A stretch of 17,679 nt of DNA. Source: a bacterium (GTDB taxonomy: Bacteria; Campylobacterota; Campylobacteria; Campylobacterales; Sulfurimonadaceae). Position numbers and translations under genes: made by a program. The stretch spans positions 1 through 17,679 of the forward strand of contig JAHJFL010000015.1 of NCBI GenBank assembly GCA_018824795.1. The letters run 5' to 3'. The notes below the pieces were generated by a model. It was given only the letters and a program-made list of their open reading frames with translations, ran no database searches and was not told the DNA's origin. Shown here piece by piece: positions 1 through 7,409 of this stretch. Each line of letters begins with the position of its first letter. The stretch's first letter is position 1.

Positions 1-591
1 CTTTTGTACACAATGAACATGGACAAACCAACGGTTGTAGGTGAAGTGAAGTGTTCTCAAGTTATGTACGACGAGTTAGAAAAACGCGGTTCTAAAGCCA
101 TTATGTACAAAACTGGCCACTCAAACATAAAAGTAAAAATGAAAGAGGTCAAAGCCGACCTTGCTTGTGAAGTAAGCGGTCATATCTTTTTTAAAAACCG
201 TTACTTCGGGTATGATGATGCAATCTATGCTACGCTTCGTATGTTGGAGCTCATTTATGAGGGAATAGACTTGGATGCAGAACTTGCAAAACTCCCTCAG
301 GTTTTTTCTACTGAAGAGATTAAAGTGGAGACGACTGAGAGCAAAAAGTTTAAAATCATAGATAAAATTAAAGAGCTTTTACAAACACCACCGGCTGATT
401 TTCCAAAAATAAAAGACATTATAGATGTTGATGGCGTGCGTATTAACTTTGAAAATGGCTGGGGACTTGTACGTGCAAGTAACACGACTCCGGTTTTAGT
501 TACGCGCTTTGAATCGACTTCAGAGGAGCAGGTAAAACGCTATGAACAGGCAATTAATGATTTAATAAAAGAGGCTAAGGCTTCTTTATAA
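1..591 (+). CDS. Phosphomannomutase/phosphoglucomutase, C-terminal part (5' end outside window)
   Basis: This is the end of an alpha-D-phosphohexomutase (AlgC/ManB type), which moves phosphate between C6 and C1 of mannose or glucose and supplies sugar nucleotides for LPS, capsule or glycan synthesis in the cytoplasm. The frame is open from base 1, so the true start lies upstream; only about 197 of roughly 450-470 residues are present. Visible family marks are the sugar-binding loop CEVSGHIFF (the usual GE-x-SGH loop) and, near the C-terminus, the phosphate-binding loop RASNTTP. The catalytic serine and metal loop would be in the missing part. Mannose versus glucose preference cannot be read from this fragment. 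The gene ends 65 bp before pyrC, and a promoter lies between them. Confidence 0.93.
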   Translation, partial: LLYTMNMDKPTVVGEVKCSQVMYDELEKRGSKAIMYKTGHSNIKVKMKEVKADLACEVSGHIFFKNRYFGYDDAIYATLRMLELIYEGIDLDAELAKLPQVFSTEEIKVETTESKKFKIIDKIKELLQTPPADFPKIKDIIDVDGVRINFENGWGLVRASNTTPVLVTRFESTSEEQVKRYEQAINDLIKEAKASL

Positions 592-604
592 TCAGCTTAC
601 CCTT

Positions 605-630
605 ATTTTGATATAATTTTGTACGTACAA
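605..630 (+). promoter_or_regulatory. Likely pyrC promoter with a palindrome over the expected transcription start
   Basis: TATAAT at 612-617 is preceded by TTTTGA, the extended -10 arrangement common in Campylobacterota, where the -35 box is weak. Two bases after the -10 box comes a perfect 12-bp palindrome, TTGTACGTACAA (619-630), which would cover the transcription start. It could be an operator or a 5'-end hairpin; no regulator is named by the sequence. Confidence 0.5.
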
Positions 631-656
631 TATAAATATTTTTATAAGGGAAAAAA

Positions 657-1664
657 ATGAAAACTCATACTCTTTTGATGCCTCTTGACATGCATCTGCA
701 TCTGCGTGATGGAGTGATGCTTGACAATATAGCACCTCTTACAGCTTACAGTTTCAGCGGTGCTTTAGTTATGCCTAACCTTGTTCCCCCTGTATCTACC
801 TTAGATGATATTAAAGCTTATAAACAGAGAATTATGGCGGCTGTTCCTAATGACTATTTTGAACCATATATGACGCTGTTCTACAAAAACTACGACAAAG
901 CATTTCTTGAGGGCGTTGCTGACAGTATAACTGCGATTAAACTTTATCCTGCAGGTATTACCACAAATTCAGAGGGCGGTGTCTCTTCTTTTAACGCAGA
1001 AGAGATGCGTTTAACACTTCAAACTATGAGCGATCTTGGCATTCCTCTTTGTGTTCATGGAGAGACTGATGGTTTCGTTATGGACAGAGAAGCTGAGTTT
1101 ATGACTATTTATGAACTTCTTGCAACGAACTTTCCAAATCTTAAAATTATCATGGAACATATCACGACAAAAGCAGCGGTTGATATGCTTGAGAAGCATG
1201 AAAACCTTTATGCGACTATTACAGTACACCACTTGCTCATCACACTTGATGATGTTGTCGGCGGCATGATGAAGCCACACCTTTTTTGTAAACCAATTGC
1301 AAAACGCCCGGAAGATATGCAAGCGCTTTTAAGCGTGGCGCTTGAAGCACATCCAAAAGTGATGTTTGGCTCTGACTCTGCTCCTCATCCACAGCATAAA
1401 AAAGAGTCTTGCGGCTGTGCAGCAGGTGTTTTTACGGCACCTATTGCCCTGCAACTTTTATGTGAAGTATTTGACAAACATGAAAAACTTGAGAATCTTC
1501 AGGCTTTTGTGAGTGATAATGCACAAAATATCTATGGAATTTGTGCTGAATTTAAAGAGGTTACTCTGGAAAAACGTCCCTTTGTTGTACCTGAAAACTA
1601 CTCGGGTGTTGTTCCAATGTATGCTGGAGAAACAATTGGCTGGGCAATAGAGAGTGTCGATTAA
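657..1664 (+). CDS. pyrC: Dihydroorotase
   Basis: This cytoplasmic zinc enzyme closes carbamoyl-aspartate to dihydroorotate, the third step of pyrimidine synthesis. At 335 residues it has the size of the compact class II (PyrC) type. The metal and active-site residues are visible: H13 and H15 in the HLHLRDG motif, K95 in IKLYPAG (the lysine normally carbamylated), H134 in CVHGE, H168 in MEHIT, and D240 in FGSDSAPHP. The start ATG has a good ribosome site (AAGGG seven bases upstream). The next gene starts 11 bp inside its end, suggesting translational coupling to the two-component genes downstream, which have no known link to pyrimidine metabolism. Confidence 0.97.
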   Translation: MKTHTLLMPLDMHLHLRDGVMLDNIAPLTAYSFSGALVMPNLVPPVSTLDDIKAYKQRIMAAVPNDYFEPYMTLFYKNYDKAFLEGVADSITAIKLYPAGITTNSEGGVSSFNAEEMRLTLQTMSDLGIPLCVHGETDGFVMDREAEFMTIYELLATNFPNLKIIMEHITTKAAVDMLEKHENLYATITVHHLLITLDDVVGGMMKPHLFCKPIAKRPEDMQALLSVALEAHPKVMFGSDSAPHPQHKKESCGCAAGVFTAPIALQLLCEVFDKHEKLENLQAFVSDNAQNIYGICAEFKEVTLEKRPFVVPENYSGVVPMYAGETIGWAIESVD

Positions 1665-2310
1665 AATTTTACTTTTAGAAGATGACTTGCTTTTTGCAGA
1701 GACTCTTACAGACCTGCTTGAAGAAAATGAGTATGAAGTAGCGTATGCTCCAAATGGGCAGAAAGCACTTGATTTAACTTACAATACAAAGTTTGACATC
1801 TACTTGTTGGATATAAATGTGCCTCTTATTTCTGGAGTGACTTTACTCAAAGAATTACGAGATGCGGGTGATACTACTCCTGCAATATTTTTAACTTCCC
1901 ATAAAGACAAAGAGATGCTCAAAAAAGGTTTTTTGAGCGGCGGCGATGATTACATTACAAAACCTTTTGATTCAGATGAACTTCTTCTGCGTTTACACTC
2001 CATTTTACGCCGTACGCAAAAAGATGTTGTAGAGTGCATAGGTCTTCTTTGTCATGATGCGACGCATAAAAGAATTCTTTATGACTCGCAGGAGTTGGAA
2101 CTCTCAAAAAAAGAGTATCAGTTACTTTTACTTTTTATGCAGCATGTTGACAACCTTGTGCCTAGAGAGTTGATAATGGAAGAGTTATGGACTCTTGGAG
2201 AGTCAGGAAGTGACGGTGCTGTCCGCGTTTACATTAACCGTATTAAGCAGCTGCTTCCTCAAATGAAGATAGAAAATATCCGTGGCTTAGGTTATAAACT
2301 TGTTTCGTAA
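1654..2310 (+). CDS. OmpR/PhoB-family response regulator
   Basis: A DNA-binding response regulator of 218 residues. The receiver domain (about 3-118) has the acidic pocket E9-D10-D11, phospho-acceptor D53 in LLDINVP, T81 and K103 in ITKPFD. The C-terminal winged helix (about 125-218) has the typical NRIKQLL recognition helix and the terminal IRGLGYKL wing. The start is a GTG lying 11 bp inside pyrC; it is the natural one because the receiver begins three residues later. The gene overlaps its partner kinase by 11 bp. The target genes are unknown, but exbB-exbD just downstream are the obvious first candidates. Confidence 0.95.
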   Translation: MSIKILLLEDDLLFAETLTDLLEENEYEVAYAPNGQKALDLTYNTKFDIYLLDINVPLISGVTLLKELRDAGDTTPAIFLTSHKDKEMLKKGFLSGGDDYITKPFDSDELLLRLHSILRRTQKDVVECIGLLCHDATHKRILYDSQELELSKKEYQLLLLFMQHVDNLVPRELIMEELWTLGESGSDGAVRVYINRIKQLLPQMKIENIRGLGYKLVS

Positions 2311-3130
2311 TCTGCGTTTGATTATCTTTGTTTACTACTTTTTAACTGTTACTGCGTTTTTGGGTGTTTTGCATTTTCTTTTGGATGTGGCACAGGTTCA
2401 AAATATTTTTTTATTGGCAGTTGTGATGATTTGTATTGTCGCTTTATCTGGAGTTTTTATCTCAAAGCTCTCCATTGACCCGCTTGAACAGTATGTCAAA
2501 AACCTTCAAAGTCTCTCTACAGAGACGCTCCATGAACTCAATCTTCCTGTAAGCACCATCATGACAAACACACATATGCTCAAAAAAAATCTCAGCGATG
2601 AAAAATCACTCAAACGCATCACACGCATAGAGAGTGCTTGTGGTATGCTTGAACAAAGATACAACGAATTAGATTACATGATAAAAACGCAGTCACAAAA
2701 AAGTGTGTATGAGCATTTTGATTTGCAAGAGTTACTAATGCAAAGAGTAGACTTTTTTCATGCAATTTATCCTCAAAGACTCTTTGCTTTAGAGTTACAG
2801 CCATGTCAAATTTTCAACGACAAAATAGGTTTGACAAAAGTCATTGATAATATTATTGATAATGGGGTAAAATACGCGCCAAATAGTAAAAAAATAGATA
2901 TAAAGATATATAATTCCACGCTTCATATTCAGGACTACGGTTGCGGTATGGATGAGGTTGAACTCTTACATATTTTTGACAGTTATTACCAGAGCAATGA
3001 AAATATGAAAGGCTTTGGAATAGGTCTGAGTATGGTAAAAAGATTTTGTGACAACAACAATATAGATTTATTATTTAAATCAAAACCAAACGAAGGTACG
3101 ACAGTACTTTTGAATTTTAAGGAAATTTAA
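2300..3130 (+). CDS. Small membrane sensor histidine kinase
   Basis: Partner kinase of the preceding regulator, starting at a TTG 11 bp inside it. At 276 residues it is unusually short. Two membrane segments (about 7-27 and 36-56) are separated by only eight or so residues, leaving practically no periplasmic sensor domain, and only about 20 residues separate TM2 from the H-box, too few for a full HAMP domain. H78 in LHELNLPVSTI is the phosphorylated histidine. The ATPase domain shows the N-box (DNIIDNGVKYA, about 183-193), the G1 box DYGCGMD (212-218) and the G2 box GFGIGLS (238-244). Such a layout suggests sensing inside or at the membrane. Its stop overlaps the exbB start by one base. Confidence 0.93.
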   Translation: MFRNLRLIIFVYYFLTVTAFLGVLHFLLDVAQVQNIFLLAVVMICIVALSGVFISKLSIDPLEQYVKNLQSLSTETLHELNLPVSTIMTNTHMLKKNLSDEKSLKRITRIESACGMLEQRYNELDYMIKTQSQKSVYEHFDLQELLMQRVDFFHAIYPQRLFALELQPCQIFNDKIGLTKVIDNIIDNGVKYAPNSKKIDIKIYNSTLHIQDYGCGMDEVELLHIFDSYYQSNENMKGFGIGLSMVKRFCDNNNIDLLFKSKPNEGTTVLLNFKEI

Positions 3131-3576
3131 TGCAAACAGAAAATTTATTACAATATGCCGAACAAGTACTTGACTACGGGGTTATGGGACTTCTTGTGCT
3201 TATGAGCATCATTACCTTATGGCTTTTTATAGAGAGAATGATGTTTTATAAAAGTGTACGAATTGAAGATTATAGTCATAGAGATAATTTAGAGATGGAT
3301 TTAACGGATAACATCAGTGTTATTAGTGCCATAGGTTCAAATGCTCCATATGTGGGACTTCTTGGAACTGTAATCGGGATTATGTTAACGTTTTACACTA
3401 TGGGTGATGTTGGCGCTGTAGATGCGAAGAAAATCATGGTTGGACTTGCCCTTGCACTTAAGGCAACTGCCATGGGCCTTGTTGTGGCAATGCCGGCAAT
3501 CGTAACATATACTGTTTTACTGAGAAAAGTAGAGAGAATATTGACACGCTTTGATGTTAAATATGACTCAAAGTAA
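3130..3576 (+). CDS. exbB: ExbB/TolQ-type proton channel subunit
   Basis: An inner-membrane proton channel subunit of 148 residues that, with ExbD, turns the proton gradient into movement of TonB or TolA at the outer membrane. Three membrane segments are visible (about 17-35, 73-92, 108-130). The conserved stretch GSNAPYVGLLGTVIGIM is the TM2 core of the family, and LALKATAMGLVVAMPA is TM3. The short size matches the compact ExbB of Campylobacterota rather than the 230-240 residue enterobacterial form. The ATG overlaps the kinase stop (TAATG). exbD follows after 5 bp. Confidence 0.92.
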   Translation: MQTENLLQYAEQVLDYGVMGLLVLMSIITLWLFIERMMFYKSVRIEDYSHRDNLEMDLTDNISVISAIGSNAPYVGLLGTVIGIMLTFYTMGDVGAVDAKKIMVGLALALKATAMGLVVAMPAIVTYTVLLRKVERILTRFDVKYDSK

Positions 3577-3581
3577 GTAAT

Positions 3582-3974
3582 ATGGCAAAATATAAAAAAC
3601 AGCGCAAAAGATTTGATGAAATAAATGTTATCCCTTTTATAGACATTATGCTTGTTCTTTTGGTGATGGTTTTAACGACGGCTACATTTATAAAGCAAGG
3701 CATTATCCCGGTTGATTTGCCTGAAGCTAAAACAGCCAGTAAAGAAAAAGTAGAAAAAGAAGTGACTGTGTATGTAAACGCAAAGGGTGAAATGTTCTTT
3801 GAAAAAGAGCAGGTTGACCTAAAACAGCTTGAAGAAAAACTCTCAAGTATTACAAAAGAGCAGACAGTTGTTTTAAGAAGTGACAAAGAATCAAAGTTTC
3901 AAGACTTTGTAAGTGTTATGGATATTTTAAAACGTCTCAAACATGAACAACTTTACATAATAACAAAAGAATAA
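3582..3974 (+). CDS. exbD: ExbD/TolR-type proton channel subunit
   Basis: Partner of ExbB, 130 residues: a short cytoplasmic tail, one membrane helix (about 16-36) and a periplasmic domain. The membrane aspartate D21 in NVIPFIDIMLVLL corresponds to the proton-carrying Asp of ExbD/TolR. The periplasmic part (VTVYVNAKGEMFFEKEQV and VVLRSDKESKFQDFVSVMD) is the usual ExbD/TolR fold. It starts 5 bp after exbB. It is the last gene of the operon; no tonB follows, because the next gene is convergent. Confidence 0.93.
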   Translation: MAKYKKQRKRFDEINVIPFIDIMLVLLVMVLTTATFIKQGIIPVDLPEAKTASKEKVEKEVTVYVNAKGEMFFEKEQVDLKQLEEKLSSITKEQTVVLRSDKESKFQDFVSVMDILKRLKHEQLYIITKE

Positions 3975-3975
3975 T

Positions 3976-4013
3976 TAAAAAGAAAAAGCTCTATGTGTCT
4001 AAAGCATGGAGCT
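3976..4013 (-). terminator. Rho-independent terminator of the GGDEF protein gene, overlapping its stop codon
   Basis: On the minus strand, AGCTC-C-ATG (4013-4005) pairs with CAT-A-GAGCT, which ends at 3987: nine positions with one mismatch. It is followed at once by TTTTTCTTTTT. The stop codon (3991-3993) lies inside the downstream arm of the stem. The other strand has no T-run, so the signal serves only the minus-strand gene. Confidence 0.6.
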
Positions 4014-6039
4014 CTTGAACGATCTCTCTTTGTCTATGCGATACAAAAGATTGGAGAATCTCTTCTTGTTTTGGAGCGGCTAAAAGTTTAAAGATTACAT
4101 TAAAAACACCTGCAGACTCTTTCCCGACTTTTATTACCTCTACCGGAATAGATAAACTTTTTTTGACACCGTTCCATTCAAGTATGATATCCAGGATAAT
4201 TTCAAGATTTAAAGAGAATGAACAGATAGTCGGTAAGACAAGCTTTACAGTATCGACTGAAATACTTTTAAGATATGCAACCTGATGTTTTTTATCATGT
4301 ATTAGGGTGACCGGTATATGTTTTTCAACTTGAACATGAAGATTTTTTCGGTTTAATGGAGAAGATGTCAAAAAATCAAAATCTCCAATTTCAATCAAAT
4401 TTTTTACTTTGTCTATATGTAAAACCTTACAACGGACATCTTTTTGAGGATTATCGCGTCTTATGTAAACTTCATTCCCAAGTTGTAAAGAGTGCACAGC
4501 TATAGAACGTAGAGAAAGCAGGATAGTTTTTTTGTTCACTTCCATAATTTTTGCTTTAGACTCCATAGGAAGTTCTTTATAAAAGTTCGTTGTATTTAAA
4601 GCTGCTTTTGTCATATATAATGTATGACACTCTTTTAAAAACAGCTTTTGTTCTTGAACTCTTTGTATCTCTTTTTCCAATATTTCTGTGTCATCTTTGA
4701 TATGGTCACTTCCATGCTCATCGACATCTTTGATTAAATTTTGTATACGTTCTTCTACTGAAGATTTTGTGTCACCCTCAACAAAAGATACGATGGCAAG
4801 TGAAAATTTTGGATGTAAGTCTATAGTTTCATCAAAAACTATGGAACGACCCAGACCTAAGATAGAATTTGCATAGAGGTTTACTGAGCTTTTACTGCTG
4901 TCTTTAGAAATGAGAGCAAATGTATCTCCGTCTATTCTTGCAAAAAAACCAAGCTCCCCAAAAGAGTTAACAACCTGATCTGCAAACTCTTGAAGTACAA
5001 CATCTCCCATTTCTGTACCGTAAATTTGGTTTATATGCTCTAAATCTTTTATTTTAGCGACTATGATAGAAACAGGCTCTTTGCTGGTTTGATACTCGGA
5101 GAGAGAAGATTCTAAAACAAGATCAAATTTTAATTTATTTGGGACATTTGTCAAATCATCAATATAATTTTCAGATGTAATCTCTTCTCCTTGAATTACT
5201 GGATAAAAAGTCATCATATATTTGTTTGATTCTTCACAGATTTTGCAAGGTGTTTCACTTACAAGAACTCTGTAGGCTATACTCTCTTTATTTATATCTT
5301 GAGAGATGAAGACTTTATTAACAGACTCTTTGTTGCTTAGAACTTCTTCAAGCCACTGGCTATAATTTTTGTTTTTAAATTTTTGGTCTAAAAACTCAAA
5401 AGAGTCAAATATATCCCATGGAGATTTATATTTATTATTAAATTCTTCTATATTTTTAACATTAATTAAATCAAGAAACGCACTGTTTGCGTGGATGAGA
5501 TTTTTTTTACTCAAAGTTATGGCTGGATTTTCTTGCTGTTCTAAAAAAGATTGAAACTCTAATTCATATTCTGATAAATCTACTGCTTCATTTTTTATCT
5601 CTGAAGTATTTAAGCATTTATTCTGATAGTACTCTAAAACACCCGCTAAATTTTGATTGAAAATATAAGAAAGCATATCAATAGTCTCTAAATTGTCGGG
5701 GCTGATTAGTTTAACTTTTAAGAGTTCAGAAATCATAGATCTGCGAAATTCCATACATATTAAAAAAATCTCTTTCACACTAATATTGCGTTCAATCATA
5801 TAGTCTATGAATTTATTCATGACGGGACAATGACCGATTTTTTGTTTGTTTATAAGCACATCTGCAAAATAAGTAATAATTTGCTGTCCAAAATATTCAT
5901 GAAATTTTTTACGGCTTACTTTGTGGTGATTGAAAATCTCAACCATCAGCTCATTTTTCATCCAAGATGCCGAAATATGCTCTTTCTTATTGTGCATAAA
6001 AGTACTTATTTTATTAACGATGACACTATTCTCGCTCAT
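3991..6039 (-). CDS. Degenerate GGDEF protein with N-terminal helical, PAS-like and PilZ-like domains
   Basis: A soluble 682-residue signalling protein. Residues about 1-140 are all-helical and resemble the RsbRD-type N-terminal domain. About 155-285 looks like a PAS domain and contains CKIC (265-268). About 293-440 is a GGDEF fold, recognisable by DDLTNVPNKLKFD and HINQIYG. About 500-680 resembles the PilZ-type module seen at the end of such proteins in this phylum, ending FVSHRQREIVQEL. The catalytic signature is lost: GGDEF reads DGDTF (370-374), and the two metal-binding aspartates are lysines (K329, K331), so cyclic-di-GMP synthesis is very unlikely. The RxxxR of a c-di-GMP-binding PilZ domain is also not seen. 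It probably acts as a sensor or scaffold. AGGACA upstream is the ribosome site. Confidence 0.85.
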   Translation of the reverse strand: MSENSVIVNKISTFMHNKKEHISASWMKNELMVEIFNHHKVSRKKFHEYFGQQIITYFADVLINKQKIGHCPVMNKFIDYMIERNISVKEIFLICMEFRRSMISELLKVKLISPDNLETIDMLSYIFNQNLAGVLEYYQNKCLNTSEIKNEAVDLSEYELEFQSFLEQQENPAITLSKKNLIHANSAFLDLINVKNIEEFNNKYKSPWDIFDSFEFLDQKFKNKNYSQWLEEVLSNKESVNKVFISQDINKESIAYRVLVSETPCKICEESNKYMMTFYPVIQGEEITSENYIDDLTNVPNKLKFDLVLESSLSEYQTSKEPVSIIVAKIKDLEHINQIYGTEMGDVVLQEFADQVVNSFGELGFFARIDGDTFALISKDSSKSSVNLYANSILGLGRSIVFDETIDLHPKFSLAIVSFVEGDTKSSVEERIQNLIKDVDEHGSDHIKDDTEILEKEIQRVQEQKLFLKECHTLYMTKAALNTTNFYKELPMESKAKIMEVNKKTILLSLRSIAVHSLQLGNEVYIRRDNPQKDVRCKVLHIDKVKNLIEIGDFDFLTSSPLNRKNLHVQVEKHIPVTLIHDKKHQVAYLKSISVDTVKLVLPTICSFSLNLEIILDIILEWNGVKKSLSIPVEVIKVGKESAGVFNVIFKLLAAPKQEEILQSFVSHRQREIVQELHALDT

Positions 6040-6153
6040 AGTTCTTGTCCTATATGAAATCTACTGCGTATTTGAATATAACAAATAAATAATAAACCTG
6101 TCATTAAACTATTATTTTTTATAATAGTAATAAACGATAAAAAGGCGGCTATA

Positions 6154-6387
6154 TCAATACGCTTTATCTAGTAATTTAAATTTTGTACTGTTTGTTTCAA
6201 TTTTCAACTCATCTTTCTTGTTGTGGAAGGAATCTTCACTTATATTGGTATCAAAAATCTTTTGTTCTATGTTTGGAACATCATGTAAAAGAGTCGAAGC
6301 TACAAAAAAAAGAATCATAATAACTACAACACTGACATAAAGAAGTATGTAATTTTTTATGTGGCCGCTTTCAAATGGATTTTGCAT
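6154..6387 (-). CDS. Small single-pass membrane protein of unknown function
   Basis: A 77-residue protein not recognised as a named family. One hydrophobic helix (about residues 13-34) follows a short polar N-terminus. The remaining 40 or so residues are charged and rich in Lys, Asp and Glu. It lies 43 bp downstream of the 192-residue membrane protein on the same strand, so the two are probably co-transcribed. The ribosome site is weak (AAGAGA). The clean frame, single membrane helix and operon position support a real gene, but no function can be assigned. Confidence 0.6.
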   Translation of the reverse strand: MQNPFESGHIKNYILLYVSVVVIMILFFVASTLLHDVPNIEQKIFDTNISEDSFHNKKDELKIETNSTKFKLLDKAY

Positions 6388-6430
6388 TTTTTTGTCTCTT
6401 TGTTTTTGGACTAATTATAGTTAAATAGAC

Positions 6431-7009
6431 TTACACAAGCTTATGATTTTGAAAAAAAAGAAATTCAATCTTTGCATTTTGAATTCTATTGTAGAGTGAA
6501 ATTTTTCTTTTGTAGGGCATCCATTTTATAAGGAAGGTTGCTAATGCTTCCCAGAGAGAAACCCAAGCTGCTACCGTCAGTCCTTCAGCAATAACGGCCC
6601 ATGTGACACTATCCGAGGTCATTGTACTTTGATTCATAAGAACAGATAAAGTGGCGACTACGAGGCCTATTATGAGTAAAATAGCCGATGTTCGCATCAT
6701 CTCCTGCATTTTTGTTGTTTGAAGTTTTTGCATATAAATGAAGAAGTTTTGTATGCTGTTTTTTACACGAGAGAGGTCTTCACTGTGTGCATATGTTTCA
6801 AGATTAAATTGTAAAATAAATTTCTCTTGCCCAATTTCAGAGACACTCTCTGTAATGTAGTCAACCAAATCCTCATTTAAATCTTTTTTTAAAAAGTGGG
6901 AACGCTTGTCAAAGTCGTTATATAAATCTTCTATTCTGTGAGCAGATATATCAATAATAATCTCGTTATTTGGTGTGTAGTCATAGCGTTCTGTTATCTC
7001 TTTTTTCAT
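6431..7009 (-). CDS. Conserved-looking two-helix membrane protein of unknown function
   Basis: A 192-residue protein. Residues 1-95 are cytoplasmic in character with an acidic patch (NEIIIDISAHRIEDLYNDFDK), followed by two membrane helices (about 107-125 and 138-161) and a basic C-terminus. The segment AEGLTVAAWVSLWEALATFL in the second helix looks like a strongly conserved family core. From memory, similar proteins occur widely as uncharacterised ORFs, but I cannot name a function. A strong ribosome site (AAGGA) sits before the ATG, and a TATAAT lies 28 bp upstream. It is first in a probable two-gene unit with the 77-residue protein. Confidence 0.8.
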   Translation of the reverse strand: MKKEITERYDYTPNNEIIIDISAHRIEDLYNDFDKRSHFLKKDLNEDLVDYITESVSEIGQEKFILQFNLETYAHSEDLSRVKNSIQNFFIYMQKLQTTKMQEMMRTSAILLIIGLVVATLSVLMNQSTMTSDSVTWAVIAEGLTVAAWVSLWEALATFLIKWMPYKRKISLYNRIQNAKIEFLFFQNHKLV

Positions 7010-7037
7010 ACGATTTCCTTATGAAATATGGATTTTG

Positions 7038-7043
7038 ATTATA
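7038..7043 (-). promoter_or_regulatory. Likely -10 box for the two small membrane protein genes
   Basis: TATAAT on the minus strand, 28 bp upstream of the ATG at 7009, in a suitably AT-rich context. No clear -35 box is visible, which is usual in this phylum. Confidence 0.45.
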
Positions 7044-7100
7044 CTATGGATTGTTTGTGAATTTGTTTATGAGTTGGTAAAGAATAGGGGAAAAAACAAG

Positions 7101-7173
7101 CGACAAGAAATTGTCGTTTAATTAAGGGTTTGTCCTCAGCGGTGACTATGTGATATCGCTTGCGGTTCCGAAC
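7101..7173. repeat. 73-nt direct repeat, copy 1
   Basis: Runs from CGACAAGAAATTGTCG to GGTTCCGAAC. It matches copy 2 at 7301-7372 with four substitutions and one indel, by eye. The copies start exactly 200 bp apart. Confidence 0.85.
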
Positions 7174-7300
7174 TTCGCGCCGTCCTCGACGGTCCTTCGG
7201 ACATCGTCTGTGGTTCCGAAAGCTTGAAAAGCTTTAGTAGTCCTTCGCGAGTTGGTTTTCACTTCGTTCAAACATCAACTCTTGATTCGAAAGCGATAAA

Positions 7301-7372
7301 CGACAAGAAATTGTCGTTTATTAAGGGTTTGTCCTCAGCGGTCACTTTGTGACAACGCTTGCGGTTCCGAAC
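7301..7372. repeat. 72-nt direct repeat, copy 2
   Basis: Second copy of the unit at 7101. The inner hairpin GTCAC-ttt-GTGAC is perfect here, but reads GTGAC-tat-GTGAT in copy 1, while the outer AGCG/CGCT arms are identical. The first hairpin is also longer here (11 bp). Confidence 0.85.
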
Positions 7373-7374
7373 CT

Positions 7375-7399
7375 AAAAATGACACGCAGGTGTCATTTT
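7375..7399 (-). terminator. Rho-independent terminator of groESL
   Basis: A perfect 10-bp stem, AAAATGACAC / GTGTCATTTT with a 4-base loop, begins 11 bp past the groEL stop. On the minus strand it ends in TTTTT. It abuts the stem-loop array. Confidence 0.8.
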
Positions 7400-7409
7400 C
7401 TTACGGTTC

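Larger units (their letters stand above)
7098..7372. repeat. Intergenic array of stem-loops with direct repeats
   Basis: This 400-bp gap holds no gene. It contains back-to-back inverted repeats: CGACAA-gaaa-TTGTCG (7101-7116); AGCG-GTGAC/GTGAT-CGCT (7138-7160); TCCGAA..TTCGGA (7167-7201) around CCGTC-ctc-GACGG; AAAGCTT-gaa-AAGCTTT (7219-7235); GAGTTGGTTT..AAAC-at-CAACTC (7249-7281); an 11-bp perfect stem with GAAA loop (7296-7321); and AGCG-GTCAC-ttt-GTGAC-aa-CGCT (7337-7359). GTCCT occurs five times and GGTTCCGAA three times. The block is visibly richer in GC than its surroundings. It resembles a mosaic of short palindromic repeat units; no known family is recognised. Confidence 0.75.

Noticed and set aside
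1011..1322. Minus-strand frame of 103 codons inside pyrC
   Set aside because: Antisense to the conserved dihydroorotase core; no start signal and no recognisable protein character.
7098..7372. Repeat region considered as a CRISPR array
   Set aside because: Only two copies of a 73-nt unit, spacing of 127 nt filled with other palindromes, and no regular repeat-spacer pattern.
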